NCBI GenBank assembly: GCA_036496265.1
Contig: DASXLL010000146.1
Location: forward strand, 1 to 21,698
Direction: 5' to 3'
Length of the DNA stretch: 21,698 nt
Origin: CAYLLN01 sp036496265
GTDB lineage: Bacteria; Planctomycetota; Planctomycetia; Pirellulales; Pirellulaceae
Shown: positions 13,777 through 20,888 of the stretch, piece after piece
Numbering within the stretch: the stretch's first letter is position 1
Layout: every line of letters starts with the position of its first letter
The notes under the pieces: model-generated
The model's input: only the letters and a program-made list of their open reading frames with translations
What the model was told of the DNA's origin: nothing
The model's database searches: none
Made by a program: the position numbers and the translations under genes

Positions 13777-14598
13777 ATGTCGTGTATTCGTCAAAAACAG
13801 CGCTGCGCTCGCGTTGTGTGCACTGCGCGCCGGCGCGGCTTCACGCTGGTCGAGCTATTGACTGTGATCGCGATTATCGGCGTGCTGATGTCGCTGCTGC
13901 TGGCCGCCGTGCAGGGCGCTCGCGAAATGGCTCGCAAGATGAGCTGCGCGAACAATGTCCGCAATCAGATCATCGCGCTTCAGGATTATCACGCCGCGCA
14001 GCAGCGCTTTCCGCCAGGCCGTTACCAAAAAAACAGCGTGCTGGAATATGGGTGGTCGTTTTATTTGCTGCCTCACCTGGAGCAGCAATCGCTCTACTCG
14101 CAGTTCGACCAGACAAAGCCCTGGGATAGCTCAATCAATACCACGCTGGCCGACATGCCGCTCAAGGTCTTTCGCTGCCCCAGCACGCCATTAAAGACGC
14201 CTGGTAAAAGCGACTATTGCGGCGTCATGGGCAGCATTGAGGCTAATATCGTCGCCTTCGGCGTGGAAAACGGAATCATGGTGTCTATCTCGCCACAGCG
14301 GCCCAATGCGATTCGTCTGAACGATGTTACGGACGGCGCGAGCAACACGATCATTGTTGGCGAATCGGTCGATCGTTTAGTAACCAGCGCCGGGCGCTGG
14401 GTCTCGAGCAACTGCATCCTGCACGACGATCACCACGGCGGTAAAGCCCAAGGCACCGATCTCTTCAGCTTTCATCCGGTCGGCGCCCACGCTGGTTTTG
14501 CCGATGGCCGCGTGCAATTCATTCCCGAAGGCACGTCGGAGCAAATCATCAGCGCGATTTGCACTCGTGCTTGCGGTGAGCTCATCAACTCATTTTGA
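13777..14598 (+). CDS. DUF1559 domain pseudopilin-like protein
   Basis: The 273-aa product belongs to the DUF1559 family, hugely expanded in planctomycetes. It has a type IV prepilin-like leader: a basic segment, then the cleavage site RRRG|FTLVELLTVIAIIGVLM with Gly21, Phe22 and Glu26 (the +5 glutamate), which a prepilin peptidase would process. A long hydrophobic helix is followed by the SCANNVRNQIIALQDYHAAQ region typical of the family. The C-terminus carries the H-X9-DG motif in FHPVGAHAGFADGRVQF. Function is unknown in the family; assembly into a type II secretion-like or pilus-like surface structure is inferred from the leader. It is divergent from the metallohydrolase and precedes the small secreted protein by 111 bp on the same strand. 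Confidence 0.94.
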   Translation: MSCIRQKQRCARVVCTARRRGFTLVELLTVIAIIGVLMSLLLAAVQGAREMARKMSCANNVRNQIIALQDYHAAQQRFPPGRYQKNSVLEYGWSFYLLPHLEQQSLYSQFDQTKPWDSSINTTLADMPLKVFRCPSTPLKTPGKSDYCGVMGSIEANIVAFGVENGIMVSISPQRPNAIRLNDVTDGASNTIIVGESVDRLVTSAGRWVSSNCILHDDHHGGKAQGTDLFSFHPVGAHAGFADGRVQFIPEGTSEQIISAICTRACGELINSF

Positions 14599-14709
14599 AT
14601 TCACCCCGCCGTTTATGCAGAAAGGAGTGCGCAGCATCGAGACCAATTCTGGCTTGTGAACTTCGTTGCGACTTTCCGTTTTTTTAACCAACTGTTTTTT
14701 GAGGATCCC

Positions 14710-15168
14710 ATGAAGAACTTTCTCGCTGCCTTGCTTGCCGCTTTGTCCTTGGTCTGTCTCACCGCCGTGGCCGAAGCCGGCGGCGGTACAAAAAGCACCT
14801 CCCAAATCCGAGCCGTCAACCACGGCAACGAAACGCTGGTCGTCTTCATCACCGCCGGCACGGAAGGCAATGCCGACGTGCAGGCTATCGATGCGGGAAC
14901 AGCGGTTACGTCCGACTTTCAGGACGCCCTGGTAAATGAAAACGGCCACTCCATTACCAAAAATGGTTCGTTCAGCTTCACCGCTTTAGCCGTCGGCGAC
15001 TATACGTTGACTTACGAATACCTCGGTAACGGCGGCACGACCACAGGCGCCGTCGGCACCCAGACCGTGCATGTGAATAAAGGTCAGACGGTGACCGTGA
15101 CATTTACCGGCAACGATACTGACGGCGCAGACGCCACCGTATCACCCTCGAGCGCAGCGTCTTTGTAA
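14710..15168 (+). CDS. Small secreted beta-rich protein of unknown function
   Basis: The 152-aa product starts with a clean Sec signal peptide: KN, then FLAALLAALSLVCLTAV, then AEA before GGG, so cleavage after residue 23 or so is expected, giving a mature protein of about 130 residues. ATG 14710 is chosen because GAGG lies at 14701-14704, 5 bases upstream, and the signal begins there. The mature part is rich in Thr, Gly and Val with alternating hydrophobic pattern (TLVVFITAGTEGN, DYTLTYEYLGNGG, TVHVNKGQTVTVTFTG), which suggests a beta-sandwich similar to carboxypeptidase-regulatory or Ig-like folds. The end (TDGADATVSPSSAASL) is low-complexity. I do not recognise a family. It follows the DUF1559 gene and is closed by a terminator. 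Confidence 0.82.
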   Translation: MKNFLAALLAALSLVCLTAVAEAGGGTKSTSQIRAVNHGNETLVVFITAGTEGNADVQAIDAGTAVTSDFQDALVNENGHSITKNGSFSFTALAVGDYTLTYEYLGNGGTTTGAVGTQTVHVNKGQTVTVTFTGNDTDGADATVSPSSAASL

Positions 15169-15202
15169 ACCTTCCGGTAACGTCAGTCTTAGAGATTGTT
15201 GA

Positions 15203-15237
15203 GCCCGGCCGGGTGCTTCGCCCGCCGGGCCGTTTTT
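15203..15237 (+). terminator. Rho-independent terminator after the small secreted-protein gene
   Basis: GCCCGGC (15203-15209) pairs with GCCGGGC (15224-15230); after one bulged C the stem extends by GGG/CCC around a short loop, and a TTTTT run sits at 15233-15237. It lies 34 bp after the stop at 15168 and 44 bp before the lnt start, so it separates the two transcripts. Confidence 0.82.
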
Positions 15238-15280
15238 GTGCGCCGGTCGCCTGTCGCGCCCGATTGTGGATATTCATCCG

Positions 15281-16927
15281 ATGACGACACTCACGCTCCC
15301 GCCAGACGTCAAAACGATCGCAATTCGACCGGTGGTGCGGATTCGCCGTCCGCGCCCCGCGGCCACGCCCGGCGACGCGCTCCCACTCGCGGCGATCGCC
15401 GCCCTTGCCAGTGCCGCCGGACTCGTTCACGCCATCGCTTGGGTCTTTCCCGGCGCTTGCTGGGCCGCCTGGATCGCGCAGATGCTTACCATCCTGCTGG
15501 CCGTGAGCTGTCGCCCGCGGCAGGCGCTGGTCTGGGGCGCCTTCGCCGGCGCAGTGGGCATCGCCTGCAGTTTCCATTGGGGCATCGCCGCCCTTCGCCA
15601 GACATTCGATGCCACGTTTTGGATGGCTTGGGTCTTGTTTGCGGGCCTCGTGGCCATCGAGGCCGTGGCCTTCGGATTGTTTTGCTGTCTCACGGCTGCC
15701 GCGGCTCACAAAGGTATCTCATGCCTTTGGCTAACGCCGTGTTTCTGGGCGGCGATCGAGTTTTGGTATCCACGGGTATTTCCTTGGAAGCTCGGATACA
15801 CACAACTCGAATTCCTGCCGCTGATTCAAATTGCCGAGCTGGGCGGCCCGACGACGATTGGATTCGTGATGACTGCTGTCGCGATGATTCCCGCCCTGTG
15901 GTTCCTCTGGTGGCGCGGCGGCCGGCGGCTGCGCGATCGTCGCTCGGCCATGTGGCTAAGCCTGGCGGGAGGCGGGCTGCTCGCCGCAACGCTGGTCTTC
16001 GGTGTCATTCGAATCCGTCAATACGATGACTATTCCGCTTCCAGTCCCCAATTGAAGCTCGCGCTGATTCAAGTCGATCCGGCCTACCAAGGCGCCGAAC
16101 AGAAACTGCTCGACCGCACTCTCGCCGTCCAGGATCAGGTCGATCTCGTCTGTTGGCCTGAATCAGCGCTCGGCGTTTACTCCGAAGCGCTCGCGCATTT
16201 CCGCGACTTGAAGCTTAACTCGCGGCTCTCTCGCGGCTACCGCATTTTGACGCAGCCAGCCAAGGGACTAACTCGCCATCTACTAGCCGGCGGTAAGCTG
16301 TACCGCGCCGACGCGGGTGACGAAGGGCCCTATTCGATGACTGGCTTTCTCATTAGCCCTGAGCAAGACATTCTTGGCCGCTACAAAAAGCGCACTTTGA
16401 TGCCTTTCGGCGAATACATTCCCGGACAGCAGTGGTGGCCGGCGATTCGCGAATACGCCACGCTTCACGACCTCATTGAAGCCGGCACGGACCCGCGGCC
16501 GCTCACGATGCTAAATGGCCAAAAGCTCGGACTCGTCATCTGCTATGAAGACACCCAGCCGCATCGTGCCCGCGCAACAAGCAACGCCGGCGCTGAGGCT
16601 CTCTTCTCGCTCATCCAAGGCACGGCTTTCGAAAATTCGCTTACGCTCATCCAGCACCAGCGCCTGGCCGCCCTCCGCGCCGTCGAAAACCGTCGCTACT
16701 TCGTCCGCTGCGCGAGCACCGGCATGAGTTGCGTCATCGGCGCCACCGGCCGCATAGTTTCTGCACTTCCAGTGCAAACGGAGGGCACGCTTGTCAGCCA
16801 AATCGGCCTCTTGGGTGGCCAATCGCTCTTTGGACGCTGCGGTGACTTTTTCCCGATCGTCTGCACGTTTGTCGCGGCTGCCGTCATTTTTTCCGGCGGT
16901 CGCTGGAGGCGGTTTCGTCGCGCCTAG
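15281..16927 (+). CDS. lnt: Apolipoprotein N-acyltransferase-like protein
   Basis: The 548-aa protein has the Lnt layout: a hydrophobic N-terminal half with about seven or eight transmembrane helices (to about residue 245), a periplasmic nitrilase-fold domain (about 258-510), and a final transmembrane helix. Lnt transfers an acyl chain from phospholipid to the N-terminal cysteine of lipoproteins. The catalytic triad positions are visible: Glu294 in CWPESA, Lys370 in YKKRTLMPFGEY and Cys421 in GLVICYED. The N-terminal 30 residues are a basic, proline-rich extension. One difference is that the region after the catalytic cysteine, which in many Lnt proteins reads TNDxWFG, is here FSLIQGTAFENS, so substrate contacts may differ. 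It is probably a single gene; ATG 15281 starts after the terminator hairpin. A second Lnt elsewhere in the genome is possible. Confidence 0.85.
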   Translation: MTTLTLPPDVKTIAIRPVVRIRRPRPAATPGDALPLAAIAALASAAGLVHAIAWVFPGACWAAWIAQMLTILLAVSCRPRQALVWGAFAGAVGIACSFHWGIAALRQTFDATFWMAWVLFAGLVAIEAVAFGLFCCLTAAAAHKGISCLWLTPCFWAAIEFWYPRVFPWKLGYTQLEFLPLIQIAELGGPTTIGFVMTAVAMIPALWFLWWRGGRRLRDRRSAMWLSLAGGGLLAATLVFGVIRIRQYDDYSASSPQLKLALIQVDPAYQGAEQKLLDRTLAVQDQVDLVCWPESALGVYSEALAHFRDLKLNSRLSRGYRILTQPAKGLTRHLLAGGKLYRADAGDEGPYSMTGFLISPEQDILGRYKKRTLMPFGEYIPGQQWWPAIREYATLHDLIEAGTDPRPLTMLNGQKLGLVICYEDTQPHRARATSNAGAEALFSLIQGTAFENSLTLIQHQRLAALRAVENRRYFVRCASTGMSCVIGATGRIVSALPVQTEGTLVSQIGLLGGQSLFGRCGDFFPIVCTFVAAAVIFSGGRWRRFRRA

Positions 16928-16971
16928 CTCTTGCTCGTAAACAATGAAGGCCAAATAACTTACGACTTATT

Positions 16972-16987
16972 AATCTTATTTAAGATT
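16972..16987. promoter_or_regulatory. AT-rich 16-bp dyad upstream of the solenoid gene
   Basis: AATCTTA (16972-16978) and TAAGATT (16981-16987) are exact inverted repeats separated by TT. It lies in an unusually A/T-rich 258-bp gap between lnt and the LEPRxLL gene, about 55 bp upstream of the likely -35 box. It could bind a dimeric regulator; this is only a structural inference. Confidence 0.4.
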
Positions 16988-17041
16988 CGGGGCAATTTAC
17001 CCCTATTTTCGCCGGTGGATTGTGTCATACTGTCGCCCCAG

Positions 17042-17071
17042 TTGACATATATAACCCATCTTCTCTATTTT
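17042..17071 (+). promoter_or_regulatory. Putative promoter of the LEPRxLL protein gene
   Basis: A consensus -35 TTGACA (17042-17047) is followed after 18 bases by TATTTT (17066-17071, four of six -10 matches). The leader would be about 110 bases, ending in AGGAG (17172-17176) 9 bases before ATG 17186. An alternative -10-like CATACT lies at 17026-17031. Confidence 0.5.
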
Positions 17072-17185
17072 TTGTCTCCGGCAGTCCTCGCCCTCGCACC
17101 GCGCGATGATCGCGAGCCGCCGCTGTCGTTCAAAAATCTGCCTTAGTTCGTCCATCGAGTTTCAACCACTTTAGGAGTCGCACAC

Positions 17186-19009
17186 ATGAAACGGAAGAAT
17201 TCGAACGCACGCTCGGCTTTCATCCGCCGCAAGTTTCTCGTCGAAGGCCTTGAGCCCCGCTGCATGCTCGCCGGCAATGTCAATGTATTCGTGTCTGGTG
17301 GGACGCTTTTCGTTCAAGGCGATAACAGCGACAACGCCGTCCTCATTCAAGACGAAGGTGGTGGCACGTACAGTGTGTTGGGCATCGATTTCGACGCTGA
17401 TCTCGACTTGAGCGAAAACTTTGCGAGCGGACCGACGACGATCAACGGCCAAGACACAGGCGGTTTCGAGGGTGAAGCTCTGCTGTTCCACGGCGTGAAG
17501 AATGATATCAACGTTGATCTGAAAGGTGGCAACGATGGCCTGGGCATTGGCAATGACCTCGATACGCTCAACAGTTTAGCCCTCGACTGCTTCGGAATCG
17601 GCTTTGAACCGGATGATGGCGGCGGATCGGCCGACGATGGTGAGGAGATTACCCCCAGTCAGGCCGAAGGCACGTTCTCTGTGCCGCGCAATCTGACTGT
17701 GAATTTGGGCAACGGCAACGATTTTGCAGCCATCAACGCGAATGTCGGCAGCTCGAACCCCAACGGCAGCGTCAAGAAAGGCGGCGTGGCCAACATCAAC
17801 ACCGGCAACGGCACCAATGGCGTTGCGGTGGGCGAATCTACGTTTGCCGACGACCTGCTCGTTACGGGTGGCACCGGCGACGACAACGTCTGTGTTAGTG
17901 AAACCGATATCCACGACCTGCTTTTGGTGTCGCTGGGCAACGGCAACAATTCCGTGGACGCTAACGAATTCGACGCTGGCCACGCGATTGTCATTACTGG
18001 CACCGGCGCCGACCAGGTGGAAATCGAAGATTTCGATCTGAATCGCGAGCTGACGGTCACCACCGGTAATGGCAACGATCAGGTTTTCGTCCAAGACTTC
18101 AGTGCCCAAAATGTCACGATCGACACTGGCGCCGGCGACGACGGCAGCCCTGGGGAAGAACAAAATCCCGAAGTGTCACCTGCCGTCTTGTCGCTGGATA
18201 GCCCAGTCACCGTTGCGTTCGCCTCCATTTCCAAGTCACTCGTGATGGTTACTGGCAGCGGCGACGACTTCGCCACGATCAACAATGTGTCGGCTCACGA
18301 CATCGTCCTCAATACCGGCTCCGGTAACGATGGTGATGAAGGAACACCCATTTCGATCTACAACGTGAACGTCAAAGGCAACCTGACGCTCGTCACCGGC
18401 TCCGGCAATGACTTTGCTTATATGCATTCCGGCGAAAGTGAGAGCTCGACCATCAACGGCTCTGTTACCGTTGATATGGGCAGCGACAACGACAATCTGG
18501 AAATCGTCGATCAAACGATCGGCAAGGACCTGAACGTCTTCCTGGGCAACGGCACGAATAACGCCGGCATCGGCGGCGGCGTTGGTGAGTCAGCGGGTGT
18601 AGCCGAAGGCACCCTCGTCGTGAAGCACAATCTCAATATTTACGGCGGCCCGAACACCGACAACGTCGGATTGTTCGGTCTGAGTGTTCATAACGACCTC
18701 TTCGCCAGCCTCGGCTCCGGCAACGATGACCTGTTCGCAGAAGAAGTGACGATCAACGGCAACGCGACGATCGACGCGGGGACCGGCGGCGATGACGTCA
18801 CGATCGAAGACGCTATCGTCGGCAAAACCGCGACCCTTCTCATGGGCACCGGCGACGATACGCTGAATATCACCAACAGCACGGCCAAAAAGTTCATCGC
18901 TCGTGGTGGTCCCGGCACCGACACGTTCAACAACGATATGGGTATCGACCACAACGGCAAAACCGGCAATGCCGATGTCCAAGAGTTCGAGTTCTTCAAT
19001 GTCGATTAA
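17186..19009 (+). CDS. LEPRxLL-type beta-solenoid surface protein
   Basis: The 607-aa protein opens with a basic segment and the planctomycete motif VEGLEPRCMLAG (19-30), a LEPRxLL-like sequence found at the N-terminus of large exported proteins in this phylum. The rest is acidic and glycine-rich. About 17 copies of a (T/L)GxGxDxhxh turn, for example LGNGNDFAAI, TGTGADQVEI, TGSGNDFAYM, LGSGNDDLFA and MGTGDDTLNI, recur mostly every 21-22 residues from about 207 to 575. That is the length of one coil of a parallel beta-solenoid. The turn resembles RTX calcium-binding nonapeptides, so calcium binding is plausible. There is no PEP-CTERM, dockerin or other C-terminal sorting motif. It is likely a secreted or surface structural protein; function unknown. 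It has its own promoter and terminator, so it is monocistronic. Confidence 0.85.
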   Translation: MKRKNSNARSAFIRRKFLVEGLEPRCMLAGNVNVFVSGGTLFVQGDNSDNAVLIQDEGGGTYSVLGIDFDADLDLSENFASGPTTINGQDTGGFEGEALLFHGVKNDINVDLKGGNDGLGIGNDLDTLNSLALDCFGIGFEPDDGGGSADDGEEITPSQAEGTFSVPRNLTVNLGNGNDFAAINANVGSSNPNGSVKKGGVANINTGNGTNGVAVGESTFADDLLVTGGTGDDNVCVSETDIHDLLLVSLGNGNNSVDANEFDAGHAIVITGTGADQVEIEDFDLNRELTVTTGNGNDQVFVQDFSAQNVTIDTGAGDDGSPGEEQNPEVSPAVLSLDSPVTVAFASISKSLVMVTGSGDDFATINNVSAHDIVLNTGSGNDGDEGTPISIYNVNVKGNLTLVTGSGNDFAYMHSGESESSTINGSVTVDMGSDNDNLEIVDQTIGKDLNVFLGNGTNNAGIGGGVGESAGVAEGTLVVKHNLNIYGGPNTDNVGLFGLSVHNDLFASLGSGNDDLFAEEVTINGNATIDAGTGGDDVTIEDAIVGKTATLLMGTGDDTLNITNSTAKKFIARGGPGTDTFNNDMGIDHNGKTGNADVQEFEFFNVD

Positions 19010-19044
19010 TCTCGGTCGCTGATATCACGAGTCGATCAATTCTC

Positions 19045-19076
19045 GGCCCTCGCGCACCAGCGCGGGGGCCTTTTTT
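19045..19076 (+). terminator. Rho-independent terminator after the solenoid gene
   Basis: GGCCCTCGCGC (19045-19055) pairs with GCGCGGGGGCC (19060-19070) over 11 base pairs with one G-T wobble, around an ACCA loop, followed directly by TTTTTT (19071-19076). It begins 36 bp after the stop at 19009. Confidence 0.92.
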
Positions 19077-19179
19077 ATGCGCGCCAGTCGCGAACATCGG
19101 CTGGATTCCACATAACGATTCGCGGCACGCTAAACTGGCTGTTTCAAGTTCAACCGTCGACTTCAAGCCGTTCAACCAC

Positions 19180-20268
19180 TTGCCGAAAAGCATTACCTCT
19201 CCTGACGATCCCGAATTCGACGATCTGGTGTCGCGGCTGATCGCGCTTGCGCCGTCGCTCGATCGGCCAAATGTCTGGCCGGCCCAGCAGCTCAAGCTGT
19301 GCGGCGAGGCCGGCGTCTTCGAGTGGTTCGTTCCGCCAGAGCTTGGCGGCCAAGGCTGGTCCGAAGCCGATTTGCTGCGCGGGTATGTCAAACTCGCGGC
19401 GGCCTGTTTGACGACCACCTTCGTCGTCACGCAGCGCAGCGGCGCGATGCAGCGGATTGCGGCTGGTCACAGCGATATCGCACGAACCGAAGTGCTGCCT
19501 GATCTCGTCTCGGGCCGCATGTTTGCCACGGTTGGAATCTCGCATCTGACAACCAGCCGGCAGCACATTGGCAAACCTGTGCTCGCAGCGCAAGAAGCTT
19601 CCGGTGGCTTTGTGCTCGACGGCTATTCGCCTTGGGTCACCGGCGCTGAGCTCGCTCAGCATGTTGTCGTGGGCGCGACATTGCCGGACGGCCGCCAAAT
19701 CCTCGTTTGTTTGCCCACTGATCTCAAAGGTGTATCCGCCGGCCCGGCTGCGGAGCTTGTGGGATTGGCTGCCAGCCGCACTGGGCCGCTGCGCTGCGAT
19801 GATGTTTTCGTCGATAACCGGTGGGTGCTCGGTGGTCCGGTTCATGAAGTCATGAAGCAAGGCCTCGGCGCTCGCACGGGCGGTTCGCAGACGTCGGCTT
19901 TGGCGATCGGCCTGGCCAGCGCGGCGATTGACTATCTCAAGCAGCAAGCGGTGCAGCGTGGCGATTTGGCCGACCCGGCTGATTCGCTGATCGCCGAACG
20001 TGATGGCTTGATCGAAGCCTTGCTCGAATTAACCGACGCTGATACGGATATTCAGCCGCGACTGACCAACAACGACCTTCGCGTTCGCGCCAACAGTCTG
20101 GCCCTTCGCGCTTCCCAAGCGGCGCTCGCTGCCGCCAAAGGCGCGGGATACGTTGCGGGCCATCCTGCCGGCCGCTGGTGCCGCGAAGCCCTGTTCTTCC
20201 TCGTCTGGAGCTGTCCGGCGCCGGTGCTGCAGGCGAACTTGTGCGAGTTGGCGTGCATTCAGGAATGA
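19180..20268 (+). CDS. Acyl-CoA dehydrogenase-like protein
   Basis: The 362-aa product matches the acyl-CoA dehydrogenase fold: an N-terminal helical domain with GEAGVFEWFVPPELGGQGWSE (about 43-63), the middle beta-domain with FATVGISHLTTSR, a GYSPWVTGAELAQHVVVGA stretch where canonical enzymes have GxKxWITNG, and a helical C-terminal domain with GLASAAIDYLKQQA. It would be an FAD protein. The family includes acyl-CoA dehydrogenases, FMNH2-dependent monooxygenases and nitroalkane oxidases. This one is shorter than typical (about 380), and I cannot place the catalytic glutamate, so the reaction is uncertain. The start is TTG 19180 with no clear ribosome-binding site and could be wrong by a few codons. 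Its stop TGA lies in the first unit of the heptad repeat that precedes the downstream methyltransferase gene. Confidence 0.8.
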   Translation: MPKSITSPDDPEFDDLVSRLIALAPSLDRPNVWPAQQLKLCGEAGVFEWFVPPELGGQGWSEADLLRGYVKLAAACLTTTFVVTQRSGAMQRIAAGHSDIARTEVLPDLVSGRMFATVGISHLTTSRQHIGKPVLAAQEASGGFVLDGYSPWVTGAELAQHVVVGATLPDGRQILVCLPTDLKGVSAGPAAELVGLAASRTGPLRCDDVFVDNRWVLGGPVHEVMKQGLGARTGGSQTSALAIGLASAAIDYLKQQAVQRGDLADPADSLIAERDGLIEALLELTDADTDIQPRLTNNDLRVRANSLALRASQAALAAAKGAGYVAGHPAGRWCREALFFLVWSCPAPVLQANLCELACIQE

Positions 20269-20305
20269 CGAATGACCAATGACCAATGACCAATGACCAA
20301 TGACC
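20264..20305. repeat. AATGACC heptad tandem repeat spanning a gene junction
   Basis: Six consecutive 7-mers occupy this segment: AATGACG once, then AATGACC five times. The first unit contains the TGA stop of the acyl-CoA dehydrogenase-like gene (20266-20268), and the fifth contains the ATG (20293) of the methyltransferase gene. Since 7 is not a multiple of 3, successive units place ATG in all three frames. Confidence 0.95.
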
Positions 20306-20799
20306 GATTCGAACACCTCCGCCACAAGCCCCCCGCGCCTCTTTCTCGCCCCCGCGATCTCATCCTTTGCTGCGCTCCCATGCGGAGCAACGTGAATCTC
20401 TCCAATATCGTTCGCACCGCCGGCTGCTGCGGCATCACCCGCCTCATCGCCTGCGGCAATGCCAAAATCGATCGCAGCATCGCCCGCGACGGAGCCGATC
20501 AGGTGCAAATTGAAGTGCACCGCACGCTGCCGCCTGTTTTGAAGGACTTGAAGGCGGAAGGTTATGTAATGGTAGGGCTGGAGCAGACGACGAACTCGCG
20601 AAACCTGCACGAGTATCGCTTTGAGCGCCGTACGGCCCTCGTCATCGGCAACGAACGCCTCGGCTTGACCGACGAAGAGCTTTCCCTGGTCGATGGTGTT
20701 GTGGAAATTCCGGTTTGGGGATTGCCGTACGCGTATAACGTGGCGAATGCGACGGCGATGGCCCTCTATGAATACTGCCGGCAGTTTCCGAGCGGTTAG
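20293..20799 (+). CDS. SpoU/TrmH-family RNA 2'-O-methyltransferase
   Basis: The 168-aa product is a SPOUT-class enzyme that methylates a ribose 2'-OH in tRNA or rRNA with S-adenosylmethionine. The three motifs are visible: RSNVNLSNIVRTAGCCG (about 31-47) with the conserved Asn and Arg, ALVIGNERLGLTDEEL (about 115-130), and VEIPVWGLPYAYNVANATAM (about 137-156), which forms the knot. In motif 3 the common SLNV is AYNV here. There is no N-terminal RNA-binding domain, unlike TrmB/RlmB proteins, so the target cannot be named. The ATG at 20293 lies inside the heptad repeat; ATGs in the three preceding units (20272, 20279, 20286) hit a stop within five codons and the next one (20300) is in another frame, so only 20293 fits. 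It is probably co-transcribed with the upstream gene. Confidence 0.9.
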   Translation: MTNDRFEHLRHKPPAPLSRPRDLILCCAPMRSNVNLSNIVRTAGCCGITRLIACGNAKIDRSIARDGADQVQIEVHRTLPPVLKDLKAEGYVMVGLEQTTNSRNLHEYRFERRTALVIGNERLGLTDEELSLVDGVVEIPVWGLPYAYNVANATAMALYEYCRQFPSG

Positions 20800-20854
20800 T
20801 TGTTTCGTGGCGACCATTGGTTTGGGCCTGGCACGTCTCGAAGTGCAGAATCGT

Positions 20855-20882
20855 TGACCCTCGCTTGCGCTTCGGGTTCGTG
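20855..20882. repeat. Intergenic repeat of the CTTGCGCTTCGGGTTCG type
   Basis: The segment TTGACCCTCGCTTGCGCTTC continuing into GGGTTCGTG lies in the 89-bp gap between the convergent methyltransferase gene and the partial gene at 20889. From memory, sequences of this kind (reverse CGAACCCGAAGCGCAAGCG) are common between planctomycete genes; only one copy is seen here. Confidence 0.4.
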
Positions 20883-20888
20883 TGCCGG

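Noticed and set aside
16989..17003. A weak hairpin GGGGCAATTTACCCC after lnt as a terminator
   Set aside because: The stem is only four base pairs and the following TATTTT is not a real T-run; too weak to call.
20264..20305. A possible CRISPR-like array
   Set aside because: Units are 7 bp with no spacers, so it is a simple tandem repeat.
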